Part shown: piece by piece, positions 25,769 to 34,118 of the stretch
Position numbering within the stretch: the stretch's first letter is position 1
How the letters are laid out: each line of letters begins with the position of its first letter
The notes under the pieces: generated by a model
The model's database searches: none
What the model was told of the DNA's origin: nothing
What the model saw: the letters and a program-made list of their open reading frames with translations, nothing else
Made by a program: the position numbers and the translations under genes
Origin: Pseudomonas citri
GTDB taxonomy: Bacteria > Pseudomonadota > Gammaproteobacteria > Pseudomonadales > Pseudomonadaceae
Direction of reading: 5' to 3'
Assembly: GCF_025336485.1 (NCBI RefSeq)
Contig: NZ_JAODAB010000035.1
Coordinates: 1 to 46,627 of the forward strand
Length of the DNA stretch: 46,627 nt

Positions 25769-26737
25769 TCAGTGGGTACGAGCCACCGCAAACTCGCTCA
25801 GTTCCACCAGTGCATCGCGATATTCGCTGGCCGGCAGGGCGTCCAGGCATTTGATCGCGCGGGCGACGTAGTCCCGGGCCAGTTGCGCGGTGTATTCCAG
25901 CGAGCCGGAGGCTTCGACCGCTGCACGGATGCTTTCCAGGTCTTCGATCCCGCCTTTCTGGATCGCCTGGCGCACCAGTGCTGCCTGTTCCGGTGTGCCT
26001 TCGCGCATGGTGTAGATCAGTGGCAGAGTCGGCTTGCCTTCGGCCAGGTCATCACCGACGTTCTTGCCCAGGGTGTCGGCGTCGCCCTTGTAGTCCAGCA
26101 GGTCGTCCACCAGTTGGAAGGCCACGCCCAGGTGATCGCCGAAGGTGCGCAGCGCTTCGCTCTGTTCGGCGCTGGCGCCGGCCAGGGCGGCGGCACTGTG
26201 GGTCGAGGCCTCGAAGAGCATCGCGGTCTTGCCGCGGATGACCTCCATGTAGGTTTCTTCCGTGGTGCTGGCGTCGCGTACCTTGGACAACTGCAGCACT
26301 TCGCCTTCGGCGATGATGCGGGTGGCCTGGGAGAGGATCTTCATCACCGGCATCGAACCCAGCTCGACCATCATCTCGAACGAGCGCGAATACAGGAAGT
26401 CGCCCACCAGCACGCTTGGGGCGTTGCCCCACATGGCGTTGGCGGTCGAGCGGCCACGGCGCATGCCGGACATGTCGACCACGTCGTCATGCAGCAGGGT
26501 CGCGGTGTGCAGGAATTCGATGGTGGCGGCGAGCAGGCGCATGTCATCGCCTTCGCGACCCAGGGCCTTGCCACACAAGAGCACCAATAGCGGGCGCAGG
26601 CGCTTGCCGCCAGCAGAGGTGATGTAATCGCCGATTTTCGATACCAGAGGCACTCGGGAAGTCAGCTGCTTCTTGATGATACCGTCGACGGCACTAAAAT
26701 CGTCCGCCACCGCGCGGTAGAAAGCTTGGGGTTGCAT
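25769..26737 (-). CDS. ispB: Octaprenyl diphosphate synthase
   Basis: A 322-residue trans-polyprenyl diphosphate synthase that makes the ubiquinone side chain from IPP and an allylic primer. The two aspartate-rich metal sites are LLHDDVVDMSGMRRG (first, about residue 85) and QLVDDLLDYKGD (second, about 209), and GGKRLRPLLV and KTLP/GKPTLPL motifs are present. The length fits the family. It is divergent from rplU across a 239-base intergenic region, the order found throughout gamma-proteobacteria. The ATG at 26737 begins MQPQAFYRAVADDFSAVD, which is well supported. Confidence 0.96.
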   Translation of the reverse strand: MQPQAFYRAVADDFSAVDGIIKKQLTSRVPLVSKIGDYITSAGGKRLRPLLVLLCGKALGREGDDMRLLAATIEFLHTATLLHDDVVDMSGMRRGRSTANAMWGNAPSVLVGDFLYSRSFEMMVELGSMPVMKILSQATRIIAEGEVLQLSKVRDASTTEETYMEVIRGKTAMLFEASTHSAAALAGASAEQSEALRTFGDHLGVAFQLVDDLLDYKGDADTLGKNVGDDLAEGKPTLPLIYTMREGTPEQAALVRQAIQKGGIEDLESIRAAVEASGSLEYTAQLARDYVARAIKCLDALPASEYRDALVELSEFAVARTH

Positions 26738-26816
26738 CAGCGACAGGTGCTCCAGAAGGGTTGCGCGGCATGCTAGGACCCACGTCCGCGGGTGTCAAGG
26801 CGCGATAGGCGGCTAC

Positions 26817-26845
26817 TTGCAAGGCCTGATCAGCTTGCGTACAAT
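26817..26845 (+). promoter_or_regulatory. Sigma-70 promoter of rplU-rpmA
   Basis: TTGCAA (26817-26822), a 17-base spacer, then TACAAT (26840-26845), about 130 bases before the rplU ATG. Both boxes match consensus in five of six or four of six positions, with ideal spacing. Confidence 0.65.
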
Positions 26846-26976
26846 CGCGCACCCTGAACTTCCTGGGCAGCACCTGCCTTACGCAATTGCATCCGGGCCT
26901 TCCAGCCCATGCAGCCATGCCAGCCAATACCTCTTTTTATAAAGCGCTGGGTGAGCAGGATTATCGGAGAAATACC

Positions 26977-27291
26977 ATGTCGTATGCAGTAATCGTTACT
27001 GGTGGCAAGCAATACAAGGTCGCCCCAGGTGAATACCTGAAGATCGAAAAACTGGAAATCGCTACCGGCGAATCCGTCACTTTTGATCGCGTTCTGTTGG
27101 TCGCCAATGGCGATGACGTGAATATCGGCGCTCCAGTCGTTGCTGGCGCTACCGTTGTGGCTGAAGTGATCTCCCAAGGTCGTCACGATAAAGTCCGCAT
27201 CATCAAGTTCCGTCGTCGTAAGCACCACATGAAGCGTATGGGCCACCGCCAGTGGTACACCGAGATCAAAATCACCGGTATTCAGGCTTAA
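26977..27291 (+). CDS. rplU: 50S ribosomal protein L21
   Basis: A 104-residue ribosomal protein starting MSYAVIVTGGKQYKVAPGEYLKIEKLE and ending TEIKITGIQA, the exact family length. L21 binds 23S rRNA near L20. The ATG at 26977 follows TCGGAGAAATACC; the longer frame upstream is not real. It is followed by rpmA after 35 bases, forming the standard rplU-rpmA unit that precedes obg. Confidence 0.98.
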   Translation: MSYAVIVTGGKQYKVAPGEYLKIEKLEIATGESVTFDRVLLVANGDDVNIGAPVVAGATVVAEVISQGRHDKVRIIKFRRRKHHMKRMGHRQWYTEIKITGIQA

Positions 27292-27326
27292 TTCCAGCCT
27301 AATTCCTCACTAGGAGAATTGAACTC

Positions 27327-27584
27327 ATGGCACACAAAAAAGCTGGTGGTAGTACCCGTAACGGTCGCGACTCAGAAGCCAAACGCCTTGGCGTGAAGAT
27401 GTATGGCGGCCAGGTCATCAAGGCCGGTAACATCATCGTGCGTCAGCGCGGCACCCAATTCCACGCTGGCTACGGCGTTGGCATGGGCAAGGATCACACC
27501 CTCTTCGCTAAAATCGAAGGCGTGATCAAGTTCGAAGTAAAAGGCGCCTTCGGTCGTCGTTATGTAAGCGTTATCGCAGCTTAA
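27327..27584 (+). CDS. rpmA: 50S ribosomal protein L27
   Basis: An 85-residue protein with the characteristic N-terminus MAHKKAGGSTRNGRDSEAKRLGVK, which reaches toward the peptidyl-transferase centre, and the GRRYVSVIA end. There is no N-terminal extension of the Firmicutes kind, so no processing is expected. TAGGAGAATTGAACTC precedes the ATG. An intrinsic terminator follows at 27601. Confidence 0.98.
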   Translation: MAHKKAGGSTRNGRDSEAKRLGVKMYGGQVIKAGNIIVRQRGTQFHAGYGVGMGKDHTLFAKIEGVIKFEVKGAFGRRYVSVIAA

Positions 27585-27600
27585 TTGCGAGACCGCTGGA

Positions 27601-27628
27601 AAAGCCCTGTCTTGCGACGGGGCTTTTT
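27601..27628 (+). terminator. Intrinsic terminator after rpmA
   Basis: The stem AAAGCCCTGT / ACGGGGCTTT (27601-27610 with 27617-27626, one G-T pair), six-base loop, then TTTTT. It separates the ribosomal pair from obg, which must have its own promoter in 27629-27773. Confidence 0.85.
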
Positions 27629-27773
27629 CGTTTGTGGGGTGAGTCTCTTGCAAAACTGTTTGTATGGGCTGTCTGCGCTGCGGTAAGGGCGTTCATCGGG
27701 TCGCTGCGCTCATTTTTGCAAGAGTCTTATATTTTGTTTTTTCGGCTCGTCCGTATGGCGAGAGGCGCGTGTC

Positions 27774-28997
27774 ATGAAGTTTGTTGATGAAGTATCGATT
27801 CGAGTAAAGGCCGGCGATGGCGGCAATGGCTGCATGAGCTTTCGTCGGGAAAAATTCATTGAAAATGGTGGTCCGAACGGCGGCGACGGTGGCGACGGCG
27901 GCTCGATCTTCATGATGGCCGACGAAAACCTCAACACCCTGGTGGACTACCGCTATACCCGGCACTTCGATGCCGAGCGTGGCTCCAACGGCGGCAGCAC
28001 CGACTGCACCGGCAAGAAAGGTGAGGACCTGGTCCTGCGGGTGCCGGTGGGTACCACGGTGATTGACTCTGCCACTCAAGAAGTCATCGGTGACCTGACC
28101 AAGCCGGGCCAGCGTCTGCTGGTGGCTCATGGCGGCTGGCATGGCCTGGGCAACACCCGTTTCAAATCCAGTACCAACCGCGCGCCGCGCCAGACCACCC
28201 CAGGCAAGCCAGGTGAGCAGCGTGACCTGAAGCTGGAAATGAAAGTGTTGGCTGATGTGGGTCTGCTGGGCCTGCCGAATGCGGGTAAGAGTACGTTCAT
28301 TCGTTCGGTGTCGGCGGCCAAGCCGAAAGTCGCCGATTATCCGTTCACCACCCTGGTGCCGAACCTGGGCGTGGTCAGCGTCGATCGCTGGAAGAGCTTC
28401 GTGATCGCGGACATCCCGGGGTTGATCGAAGGGGCCTCCGACGGTGCCGGCCTGGGGATTCGTTTCCTCAAGCATTTGGCACGTACCCGTTTGTTGCTGC
28501 ACCTCGTGGACATGGCGCCGCTGGATGACAGCAGTGCCGCCGATGCCGCCGAGGTCATCGTCGCCGAACTGGCCAAGTTCAGCCCGGCCCTGGCCGAGCG
28601 TGATCGCTGGCTGGTGCTGAACAAGTGCGACCAGATACTTGAAGAAGAGCATGAAGAGCGGGTCAAGGAAATCGTCGATCGCCTGGAGTGGGAAGGTCCG
28701 GTCTACGTGATCTCGGCCATTGCCAAAGAAGGCACCGAGCGCTTGAGCCACGACATCATGCGTTACCTGGAAGATCGCGCCGATCGCCTGGCCAATGACC
28801 CGGCTTACAAGGAAGAGCTGGCTGAGCTCGATCAGCGCATCGAAGACGAAGCCCGTGCACGGTTGCAGGCGCTGGACGACCAGCGTGCCCTGCGTCGCAG
28901 TGGCGTGAAGTCGGTCCATGACATCGGTGACGATGATTGGGATGAAGAGGATGTGGACGACGAGGATGGTCCGGAAATCATCTACGTTCGCGACTGA
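27774..28997 (+). CDS. obg: Obg/CgtA GTPase
   Basis: A 407-residue essential GTPase acting in 50S ribosome assembly and stringent-response control. The glycine-rich Obg fold (residues 1-158, VKAGDGGNGCMSFRREKF, GDGGDGGSIFMMADE) precedes the G domain with GLPNAGKST (G1), DIPGLIEG (G3) and NKCDQ (G4). The C-terminal tail is long and strongly acidic (DDDWDEEDVDDEDG), as in other Pseudomonas Obg. Length and start fit. It stands after rplU-rpmA and before proB, the common arrangement. Confidence 0.97.
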   Translation: MKFVDEVSIRVKAGDGGNGCMSFRREKFIENGGPNGGDGGDGGSIFMMADENLNTLVDYRYTRHFDAERGSNGGSTDCTGKKGEDLVLRVPVGTTVIDSATQEVIGDLTKPGQRLLVAHGGWHGLGNTRFKSSTNRAPRQTTPGKPGEQRDLKLEMKVLADVGLLGLPNAGKSTFIRSVSAAKPKVADYPFTTLVPNLGVVSVDRWKSFVIADIPGLIEGASDGAGLGIRFLKHLARTRLLLHLVDMAPLDDSSAADAAEVIVAELAKFSPALAERDRWLVLNKCDQILEEEHEERVKEIVDRLEWEGPVYVISAIAKEGTERLSHDIMRYLEDRADRLANDPAYKEELAELDQRIEDEARARLQALDDQRALRRSGVKSVHDIGDDDWDEEDVDDEDGPEIIYVRD

Positions 28998-29039
28998 TCC
29001 GATGCTGCTCGGCCGGAGCCTCTGCCTGTGTGAGTGATC

Positions 29040-29064
29040 TGTGGGGGCAAAGCTTGCTCCCACA
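29040..29064. repeat. REP-type palindrome after obg
   Basis: Arms TGTGGGGGCAAG and CTTGCTCCCACA, one mismatch, close to a one-base centre, 43 bases past the obg stop. Confidence 0.7.
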
Positions 29065-29144
29065 AGTATTCTTGGCTGGTGGGTGGCGGGCAGGTTCAAG
29101 TGTTTCGGCGCGGTGTTATCATCGCAGCCAGCCGGTTTCCAAGG

Positions 29145-29168
29145 CGCCGCTCATACGAGCGGCGTTTT
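29145..29168 (+). terminator. Terminator-like hairpin before proB
   Basis: The perfect stem CGCCGCTC / GAGCGGCG (29145-29152 with 29157-29164), loop ATAC, then TTTT. It ends 78 bases before the proB start. It either ends obg transcripts or acts as an attenuator in a proB leader; position does not decide. Confidence 0.7.
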
Positions 29169-29246
29169 GGTATCTGTAAAACGCAAATACGAATAATCCC
29201 ATGGGCGGCGCTGGGTCGCGCCGTTCGCTGGCAAAGGTTGAAGATG

Positions 29247-30365
29247 ATGCGGAGCAAGGTGACGGGTGCGCGGCGCTGGGTCGTGAAGATCGGCAGCGCA
29301 CTGCTGACGGCGGATGGCAAGGGCCTGGATCGCCAGGCGATGGCAGTGTGGGTCGAGCAGATGGTGGCCTTGCATGAGGCTGGCGTCGAGCTGGTGCTGG
29401 TCTCTTCGGGGGCTGTGGCTGCCGGCATGAGCCGTTTGGGCTGGACGTCGCGACCCAGCGCGATGCACGAGTTGCAGGCCGCCGCCGCCATCGGCCAGAT
29501 GGGCCTGGTGCAGGCCTGGGAGTCGAGCTTTGCCGAACTCGGTCGCCATACGGCGCAGGTCCTGCTGACCCATGATGACCTGTCCGACCGCAAGCGCTAC
29601 CTCAATGCCCGCAGTACCTTGCGAGCGCTGGTGGAGCTGAAAGTCATCCCGGTGATCAACGAGAACGACACCGTGGTTACCGACGAAATCCGTTTCGGCG
29701 ACAACGACACCCTGGCGGCGTTGGTGGCGAACCTGGTAGAGGCGGACCTGTTGGTGATTCTCACGGATCGCGATGGCATGTTCGACGCTGATCCGCGCAA
29801 CAATCCCGATGCCAAATTGATCTACGAGGCTCGCGCCGACGATCCGGCGCTGGATGCGGTGGCCGGTGGCACGGGCGGTGCGCTGGGGCGTGGCGGTATG
29901 CAGACCAAGCTGCGGGCGGCGCGTCTGGCGGCGCGTTCCGGTGCTCATACCATTATCGTCGGTGGGCGCCTGGAGCGTGTGCTCGATCGCCTGAAGGCGG
30001 GTGAGCGCATCGGCACGTTGCTTTCGCCAGAGCGCGGCATGCTGGCGGCGCGCAAGCAGTGGCTGGCCGGCCATCTGCAAACCCGTGGCACGCTGGTGTT
30101 GGACGCTGGTGCGGTGACGGCGCTGTCCCAGGGCAATAAAAGCCTGTTGCCGGTTGGCGTCAAGCTGGTCCAGGGCAGTTTCCGGCGTGGCGAGATGGTG
30201 GTCTGCGTGGCGCCGGACGGTCGCGAGATCGCTCGCGGCCTGGCCAACTACAGTGCGCTGGAAGCGCAGAAAATCATCGGTCAATCGTCGGATGCGATTG
30301 TCGGCTTGCTGGGTTACATGGCGGAGCCGGAGCTGGTCCATCGCGATAACCTGATCCTCGTCTAA
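29247..30365 (+). CDS. proB: Glutamate 5-kinase
   Basis: A 372-residue enzyme for the first step of proline synthesis, glutamate to glutamyl-5-phosphate. The amino-acid kinase domain (1-260) has VVKIGSALLT, SSGAVAAG, INENDTV and GTGGALGRGGMQTKL, and the C-terminal PUA domain runs from about 280. Its length equals that of the P. aeruginosa enzyme when started at the ATG at 29247. Another ATG is one codon earlier (29244), slightly better placed relative to AAAGG; the two cannot be told apart. The start of the open frame at 29034 is unrelated. creA follows after 9 bases. Confidence 0.96.
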   Translation: MRSKVTGARRWVVKIGSALLTADGKGLDRQAMAVWVEQMVALHEAGVELVLVSSGAVAAGMSRLGWTSRPSAMHELQAAAAIGQMGLVQAWESSFAELGRHTAQVLLTHDDLSDRKRYLNARSTLRALVELKVIPVINENDTVVTDEIRFGDNDTLAALVANLVEADLLVILTDRDGMFDADPRNNPDAKLIYEARADDPALDAVAGGTGGALGRGGMQTKLRAARLAARSGAHTIIVGGRLERVLDRLKAGERIGTLLSPERGMLAARKQWLAGHLQTRGTLVLDAGAVTALSQGNKSLLPVGVKLVQGSFRRGEMVVCVAPDGREIARGLANYSALEAQKIIGQSSDAIVGLLGYMAEPELVHRDNLILV

Positions 30366-30374
30366 GGAAAAATC

Positions 30375-30839
30375 ATGGGTTTGGCAAAAGGATTGATTGG
30401 CCTGCTGTTGGCGCTGCCGCTGCTGGCCTCGGCGGAAGAAATCGGCCAGGTGTCGACGGTGTTCAAGTTTGTCGGGCCGAACGACCGGATCGTGGTCGAG
30501 GCTTTCGATGATCCCAAGGTGGACGGTGTGACTTGCTACCTGTCGCGAGCCAAGACGGGTGGCTTGAAGGGTGGCCTGGGCCTGGCCGAGGATCGCGCCG
30601 AGGCGTCCATTGCCTGTCGTCAGGTGGGGCCTATCAGCTTCAAGGGTGAGCTCAAGGATGGCGAAGAGGTGTTTCGCGAACGCACTTCGCTGGTGTTCAA
30701 GACCATGCAAGTGGTGCGCTTCCTCGACAAAAAGCGCAATACGCTGGTGTACCTGGTCTACAGCGACCGCGTGATCGAGGGTAGCCCGCAGAATGCGGTG
30801 ACGGCGATTCCGATCCTGCCGTGGGCGCACGCTCAATAG
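30375..30839 (+). CDS. creA: CreA family exported protein
   Basis: A 154-residue protein with signal peptide MGLAKGLIGLLLALPLLASA. The CreA family features are present: VFKFVGPNDRIVVEAFDDPKVDGVTCYLSRAKTGG, EDRAEASIACRQVGPI with a likely disulfide between the two Cys, and VVRFLDKKRNTLVYLVYSDRVIEGSPQNAVTAIPI. Family role is unknown despite the name. The ATG is 9 bases past proB, after TAAGGAAAAATC, so it is probably co-transcribed with proB. A bidirectional terminator follows. Confidence 0.95.
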   Translation: MGLAKGLIGLLLALPLLASAEEIGQVSTVFKFVGPNDRIVVEAFDDPKVDGVTCYLSRAKTGGLKGGLGLAEDRAEASIACRQVGPISFKGELKDGEEVFRERTSLVFKTMQVVRFLDKKRNTLVYLVYSDRVIEGSPQNAVTAIPILPWAHAQ

Positions 30840-30924
30840 CTCGCGCAAACTCATTGTGGGAGTGGGTGGGGGCAAGGGATTGTTCCCACATTGTCCTTGC
30901 AGTGCCTGCTAAATCCCAGGCAAT

Positions 30925-30952
30925 AAAAAACCGACCCAGGGGTCGGTTTTTT
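30925..30952. terminator. Bidirectional terminator between creA and rpsT
   Basis: The perfect stem AAAAAACCGACCC / GGGTCGGTTTTTT ends in T-runs on both strands, so it serves creA (plus) and rpsT (minus), whose 3' ends face each other here. Confidence 0.93.
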
Positions 30953-30966
30953 AACGAGCGTGTCGC

Positions 30967-31245
30967 TTAGGCAGCAGCGGCAACGTTCAGGGCCTTTACG
31001 TGGCCATTCAGGCGGCTCTTATGGCGAGCGGCCTTGTTCTTGTGGATGATGCCTTTATCGGCCATGCGGTCGATAACTGGCACAGCCAGAACGTAAGCGG
31101 CTTGGGCTTTGACAGCGTCTTTTGCGTCGATGGCCTTGACTACATTCTTGATGTAGGTACGAACCATGGAACGCAGGCTGGCGTTGTGGCTGCGACGCTT
31201 CTCAGCCTGTTTTGCACGTTTTTTGGCGGAAGGTGAGTTGGCCAC
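30967..31245 (-). CDS. rpsT: 30S ribosomal protein S20
   Basis: A 92-residue protein with the standard N-terminus MANSPSAKKRAKQAEKRRSHNASLRSMVRTYIK and the alanine-rich end, helical throughout; S20 binds 16S rRNA. The start codon is GTG with GGAG seven bases upstream. In enteric bacteria rpsT also begins with a poor codon for translational autoregulation, and a similar control is possible here. A promoter is visible at 31299-31327. It is convergent with creA and divergent from murJ. Confidence 0.97.
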   Translation of the reverse strand: MANSPSAKKRAKQAEKRRSHNASLRSMVRTYIKNVVKAIDAKDAVKAQAAYVLAVPVIDRMADKGIIHKNKAARHKSRLNGHVKALNVAAAA

Positions 31246-31298
31246 CGTCGAGCTCCTCGAAAGACTTTTTAGGGAATAGCAAACAAAATAGGCCGCGA

Positions 31299-31327
31299 AT
31301 CATGCCGATGAGTTTAGGTCTTGTCAA
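31299..31327 (-). promoter_or_regulatory. Sigma-70 promoter of rpsT
   Basis: On the reverse strand TTGACA (31322-31327), a 17-base spacer, then CATGAT (31299-31304). The -35 is a perfect consensus and the -10 matches four of six positions. The box lies 53 bases upstream of the rpsT start. Confidence 0.65.
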
Positions 31328-31498
31328 GGGCGGGTGACACGCTCCGCTGAATGGCAGGTACAACGCATCGGATGATTTCTTTCCGGCGTGCGACCTGTAA
31401 ACTCGCGGGCTTTGGCGCTGAGCTGTTTAGCGGCGCGGAGTATCGCATAAGTGGGCGCGTGTTCGCCTGCTGTTCATCGACAGGCAAGAACTCTTTTC

Positions 31499-33037
31499 AT
31501 GAATTTGCTCAAATCGTTGGCCGCTGTCAGCTCTATCACGATGCTTTCGCGCATCCTGGGGTTCGTTCGCGACACGCTGCTCGCGCGTATATTCGGCGCC
31601 GGGATGGCCACCGACGCCTTTTTCATTGCCTTCAAATTGCCTAACCTGCTGCGGCGAATCTTCGCCGAAGGGGCCTTTTCCCAGGCCTTCGTGCCGATCC
31701 TGGCCGAATACAAGAGCCAGAAAGGGGACGAAGCGACCCGCACATTCATTGCCTATGTCACCGGCTTGCTGACCCTGGTGCTGGCGCTCGTCACGGCCGC
31801 CGGCATGCTCGCCGCGCCTTGGGTTATCTGGGCCACGGCGCCGGGCTTCACCGATACCCCGGAGAAATTCCAGCTCACCGCCGACCTGTTGCGGGTGACC
31901 TTCCCCTATATATTGCTGATTTCCCTGTCGTCCCTGGCCGGGGCGATCCTCAACACTTGGAACCGTTTTTCGGTGCCGGCCTTCGTGCCGACCCTGCTCA
32001 ACGTCAGCATGATCGTGTTTGCGGTGTTCCTGACGCCGTATTTCAATCCGCCGGTGATGGCCCTCGGCTGGGCGGTGCTGGTGGGTGGCCTGGCGCAACT
32101 GTTGTACCAACTGCCTCACCTGAAAAAGATCGGCATGCTCGTGCTGCCGCGCCTGAATCTTCGCGACAGTGGCGTCTGGCGGGTACTCAAGCAGATGCTG
32201 CCGGCAATCCTCGGGGTTTCGGTGAGCCAGATCTCCCTGATCATCAACACCATTTTTGCCTCGTTCCTGGTGGCGGGCTCGGTGTCGTGGATGTACTACG
32301 CCGACCGTCTGATGGAGCTGCCCTCCGGCGTGCTGGGCGTGGCCCTCGGCACGATCCTGTTGCCGACCCTGGCCAAGACCTATGCCAACCAGGATCGCCA
32401 GGAATATTCGCGCATCCTCGACTGGGGCCTGCGCCTGTGCTTCGTGCTGGTATTACCGTGTGCCCTGGCGCTGGGAATCCTGGCCGAGCCGCTGACCGTC
32501 TCGCTGTTCCAGTACGGCCAGTTCAGCGCGTTCGACGCGGCGATGACCCAGCGGGCGCTGATTGCCTATTCGGTGGGGTTGCTCGGAATCATCCTGATCA
32601 AGGTGCTGGCGCCGGGTTTCTATGCCCAGCAGAACATTCGCACGCCGGTCAAGATCGCCATTTTCACGCTGGTGGTGACTCAGTTGTTCAACCTGCTGCT
32701 GATCGGGCCCCTGGCGCACGCCGGCCTGGCCCTGGCAATCAGTGCTGGCGCGTGTCTCAACGCCGGGCTGCTGTTTTATCAACTGCGCAAGCAGAAGATG
32801 TATCAACCGCTGCCGGGTTGGGGCAAATTCGGTTTGAAGCTGCTGGTGGCCGTGGCGGTGATGTCGGCGGTGCTGATGGGCGCGATGCATGTCATGCCGG
32901 CGTGGGGCGACGGGCAGATGCTGGGGCGTTTCCTGCGCCTGGGCGTGCTGGTTGTCGCAGGTGTGGTGGCGTACTTCGGCATGTTGCTGCTGATGGGGTT
33001 TCGTCTGCGCGACTTCAATCGCAAGGCGTTGCACTGA
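31499..33037 (+). CDS. murJ: Lipid II flippase MurJ
   Basis: A 512-residue inner-membrane protein of the MVF/MATE-like fold (about 14 helices), the family size. The N-terminal MNLLKSLAAVSSITMLSRILGFVRDTLLARIFGAG contains the conserved Ser and the Arg of the substrate cavity; RIFAEGAFSQAFVPIL and the loop with QDRQEY are also typical. MurJ flips lipid II across the membrane for peptidoglycan synthesis. The ATG at 31499 matches the conserved start; the upstream codons from 31451 do not. The ribosome-binding site is weak (AAGAACTCTTTTC). It is divergent from rpsT; its promoter lies between. Confidence 0.96.
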   Translation: MNLLKSLAAVSSITMLSRILGFVRDTLLARIFGAGMATDAFFIAFKLPNLLRRIFAEGAFSQAFVPILAEYKSQKGDEATRTFIAYVTGLLTLVLALVTAAGMLAAPWVIWATAPGFTDTPEKFQLTADLLRVTFPYILLISLSSLAGAILNTWNRFSVPAFVPTLLNVSMIVFAVFLTPYFNPPVMALGWAVLVGGLAQLLYQLPHLKKIGMLVLPRLNLRDSGVWRVLKQMLPAILGVSVSQISLIINTIFASFLVAGSVSWMYYADRLMELPSGVLGVALGTILLPTLAKTYANQDRQEYSRILDWGLRLCFVLVLPCALALGILAEPLTVSLFQYGQFSAFDAAMTQRALIAYSVGLLGIILIKVLAPGFYAQQNIRTPVKIAIFTLVVTQLFNLLLIGPLAHAGLALAISAGACLNAGLLFYQLRKQKMYQPLPGWGKFGLKLLVAVAVMSAVLMGAMHVMPAWGDGQMLGRFLRLGVLVVAGVVAYFGMLLLMGFRLRDFNRKALH

Positions 33038-33132
33038 GGATTTCCTGTCGATAAACCCGGGCCGGGCAGTGGTTTTGTCGGCTCGATCACTTTGGGTTAC
33101 GGTGTTGCCTGTCGCCGGCCGCCGGGTGTGGT

Positions 33133-33138
33133 TATAAT
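33133..33138 (+). promoter_or_regulatory. Possible -10 box of the ribF-ileS-lspA-fkpB-ispH operon
   Basis: A perfect TATAAT lies 28 bases before the ribF ATG, in the 129-base gap after murJ. I see no good -35 at standard spacing, so the call rests on the -10 alone. Confidence 0.4.
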
Positions 33139-33166
33139 CGGCCACTTTATGAGCAAGAAGCGCGTT

Positions 33167-34105
33167 ATGCAGCTGGTTCGAGGCCTCCACAACCTGCGTC
33201 CCCGGCATCGGGGCTGTGTCGCCACTATTGGCAACTTCGACGGTGTTCACCGTGGCCACCAGGCTATCCTGGCGCGGCTGCGCGAGCGTGCGCTGGAGCT
33301 GGGGCTGCCCAGTTGCGTGGTGATCTTCGAGCCGCAGCCTCGCGAATTCTTTGCCCCGGACACCGCGCCGGCGCGTCTGGCCCGGCTGCGGGACAAGCTG
33401 CAACTGCTGGCCGCCGAAGGCGTCGACCGGGTCCTGTGCCTGGCCTTCAACCAGCGCCTGAGCCAGCTCAGCGCCGCCGAATTCGTCGAGACCATCCTGG
33501 TGGACGGCCTGGACGTGAAGCATCTGGAAGTGGGCGACGATTTCCGCTTCGGCTGCGACCGGGCAGGGGATTTCGATTACCTGCAACAGGCCGGCATCGC
33601 CCGGGGCTTTACCGTCGAGGCGGCGCAGACCGTCGAGATGGACGGTTTGCGCGTCAGCAGCACCCAGGTCCGCAATGCGCTGGCAGCTGCCGACTTCGAA
33701 ATGGCCGAGCGTTTGCTGGGCCGGCCGTACCGGATTGCCGGGCGGATCCTGCACGGGCAGAAACTGGCGCGTCAATTGGGCACGCCAACGGCCAATGTGC
33801 AGCTCAAGCGTCGTCGTGTGCCGCTGACCGGGGTGTTCCTGGTGAGTGTCGAGATCGACGGCAAGACCTGGCCCGGTGTCGCCAACATCGGCGTACGGCC
33901 CACGGTCCAAGGGGATGGCAAGGCCCACCTCGAAGTACACATTCTGGATTTTGCCGGCGATCTGTATGACCGGCGTTTGACGGTGGTTTTCCACCACAAG
34001 CTGCGTGAAGAGCAGCGTTTTGCCTCCCTGGAGGCGCTCAAGACGGCGATCCATGCCGACATCGCCGCCGCCCGTGCCCTTGTCGCAACCAGCGCCAATC
34101 GCTAA
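33167..34105 (+). CDS. ribF: Bifunctional riboflavin kinase/FAD synthetase
   Basis: A 312-residue enzyme making FMN and then FAD. The FAD synthetase domain (1-180) shows TIGNFDGVHRGHQAIL near residue 20 and VVIFEPQPREFF; the kinase domain (185-305) shows GRPYRIAGRILHGQKLARQLGTPTANVQL with the flavokinase PTAN, and HLEVHILDF. Both domains are intact. Start at the ATG at 33167 gives the P. aeruginosa length; a frame beginning 25 codons earlier is not conserved. ileS begins 13 bases after the stop, so it is probably first in an operon with ileS, lspA, fkpB and ispH. Confidence 0.96.
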   Translation: MQLVRGLHNLRPRHRGCVATIGNFDGVHRGHQAILARLRERALELGLPSCVVIFEPQPREFFAPDTAPARLARLRDKLQLLAAEGVDRVLCLAFNQRLSQLSAAEFVETILVDGLDVKHLEVGDDFRFGCDRAGDFDYLQQAGIARGFTVEAAQTVEMDGLRVSSTQVRNALAAADFEMAERLLGRPYRIAGRILHGQKLARQLGTPTANVQLKRRRVPLTGVFLVSVEIDGKTWPGVANIGVRPTVQGDGKAHLEVHILDFAGDLYDRRLTVVFHHKLREEQRFASLEALKTAIHADIAAARALVATSANR

Positions 34106-34118
34106 TGAAGAGCCTTAA

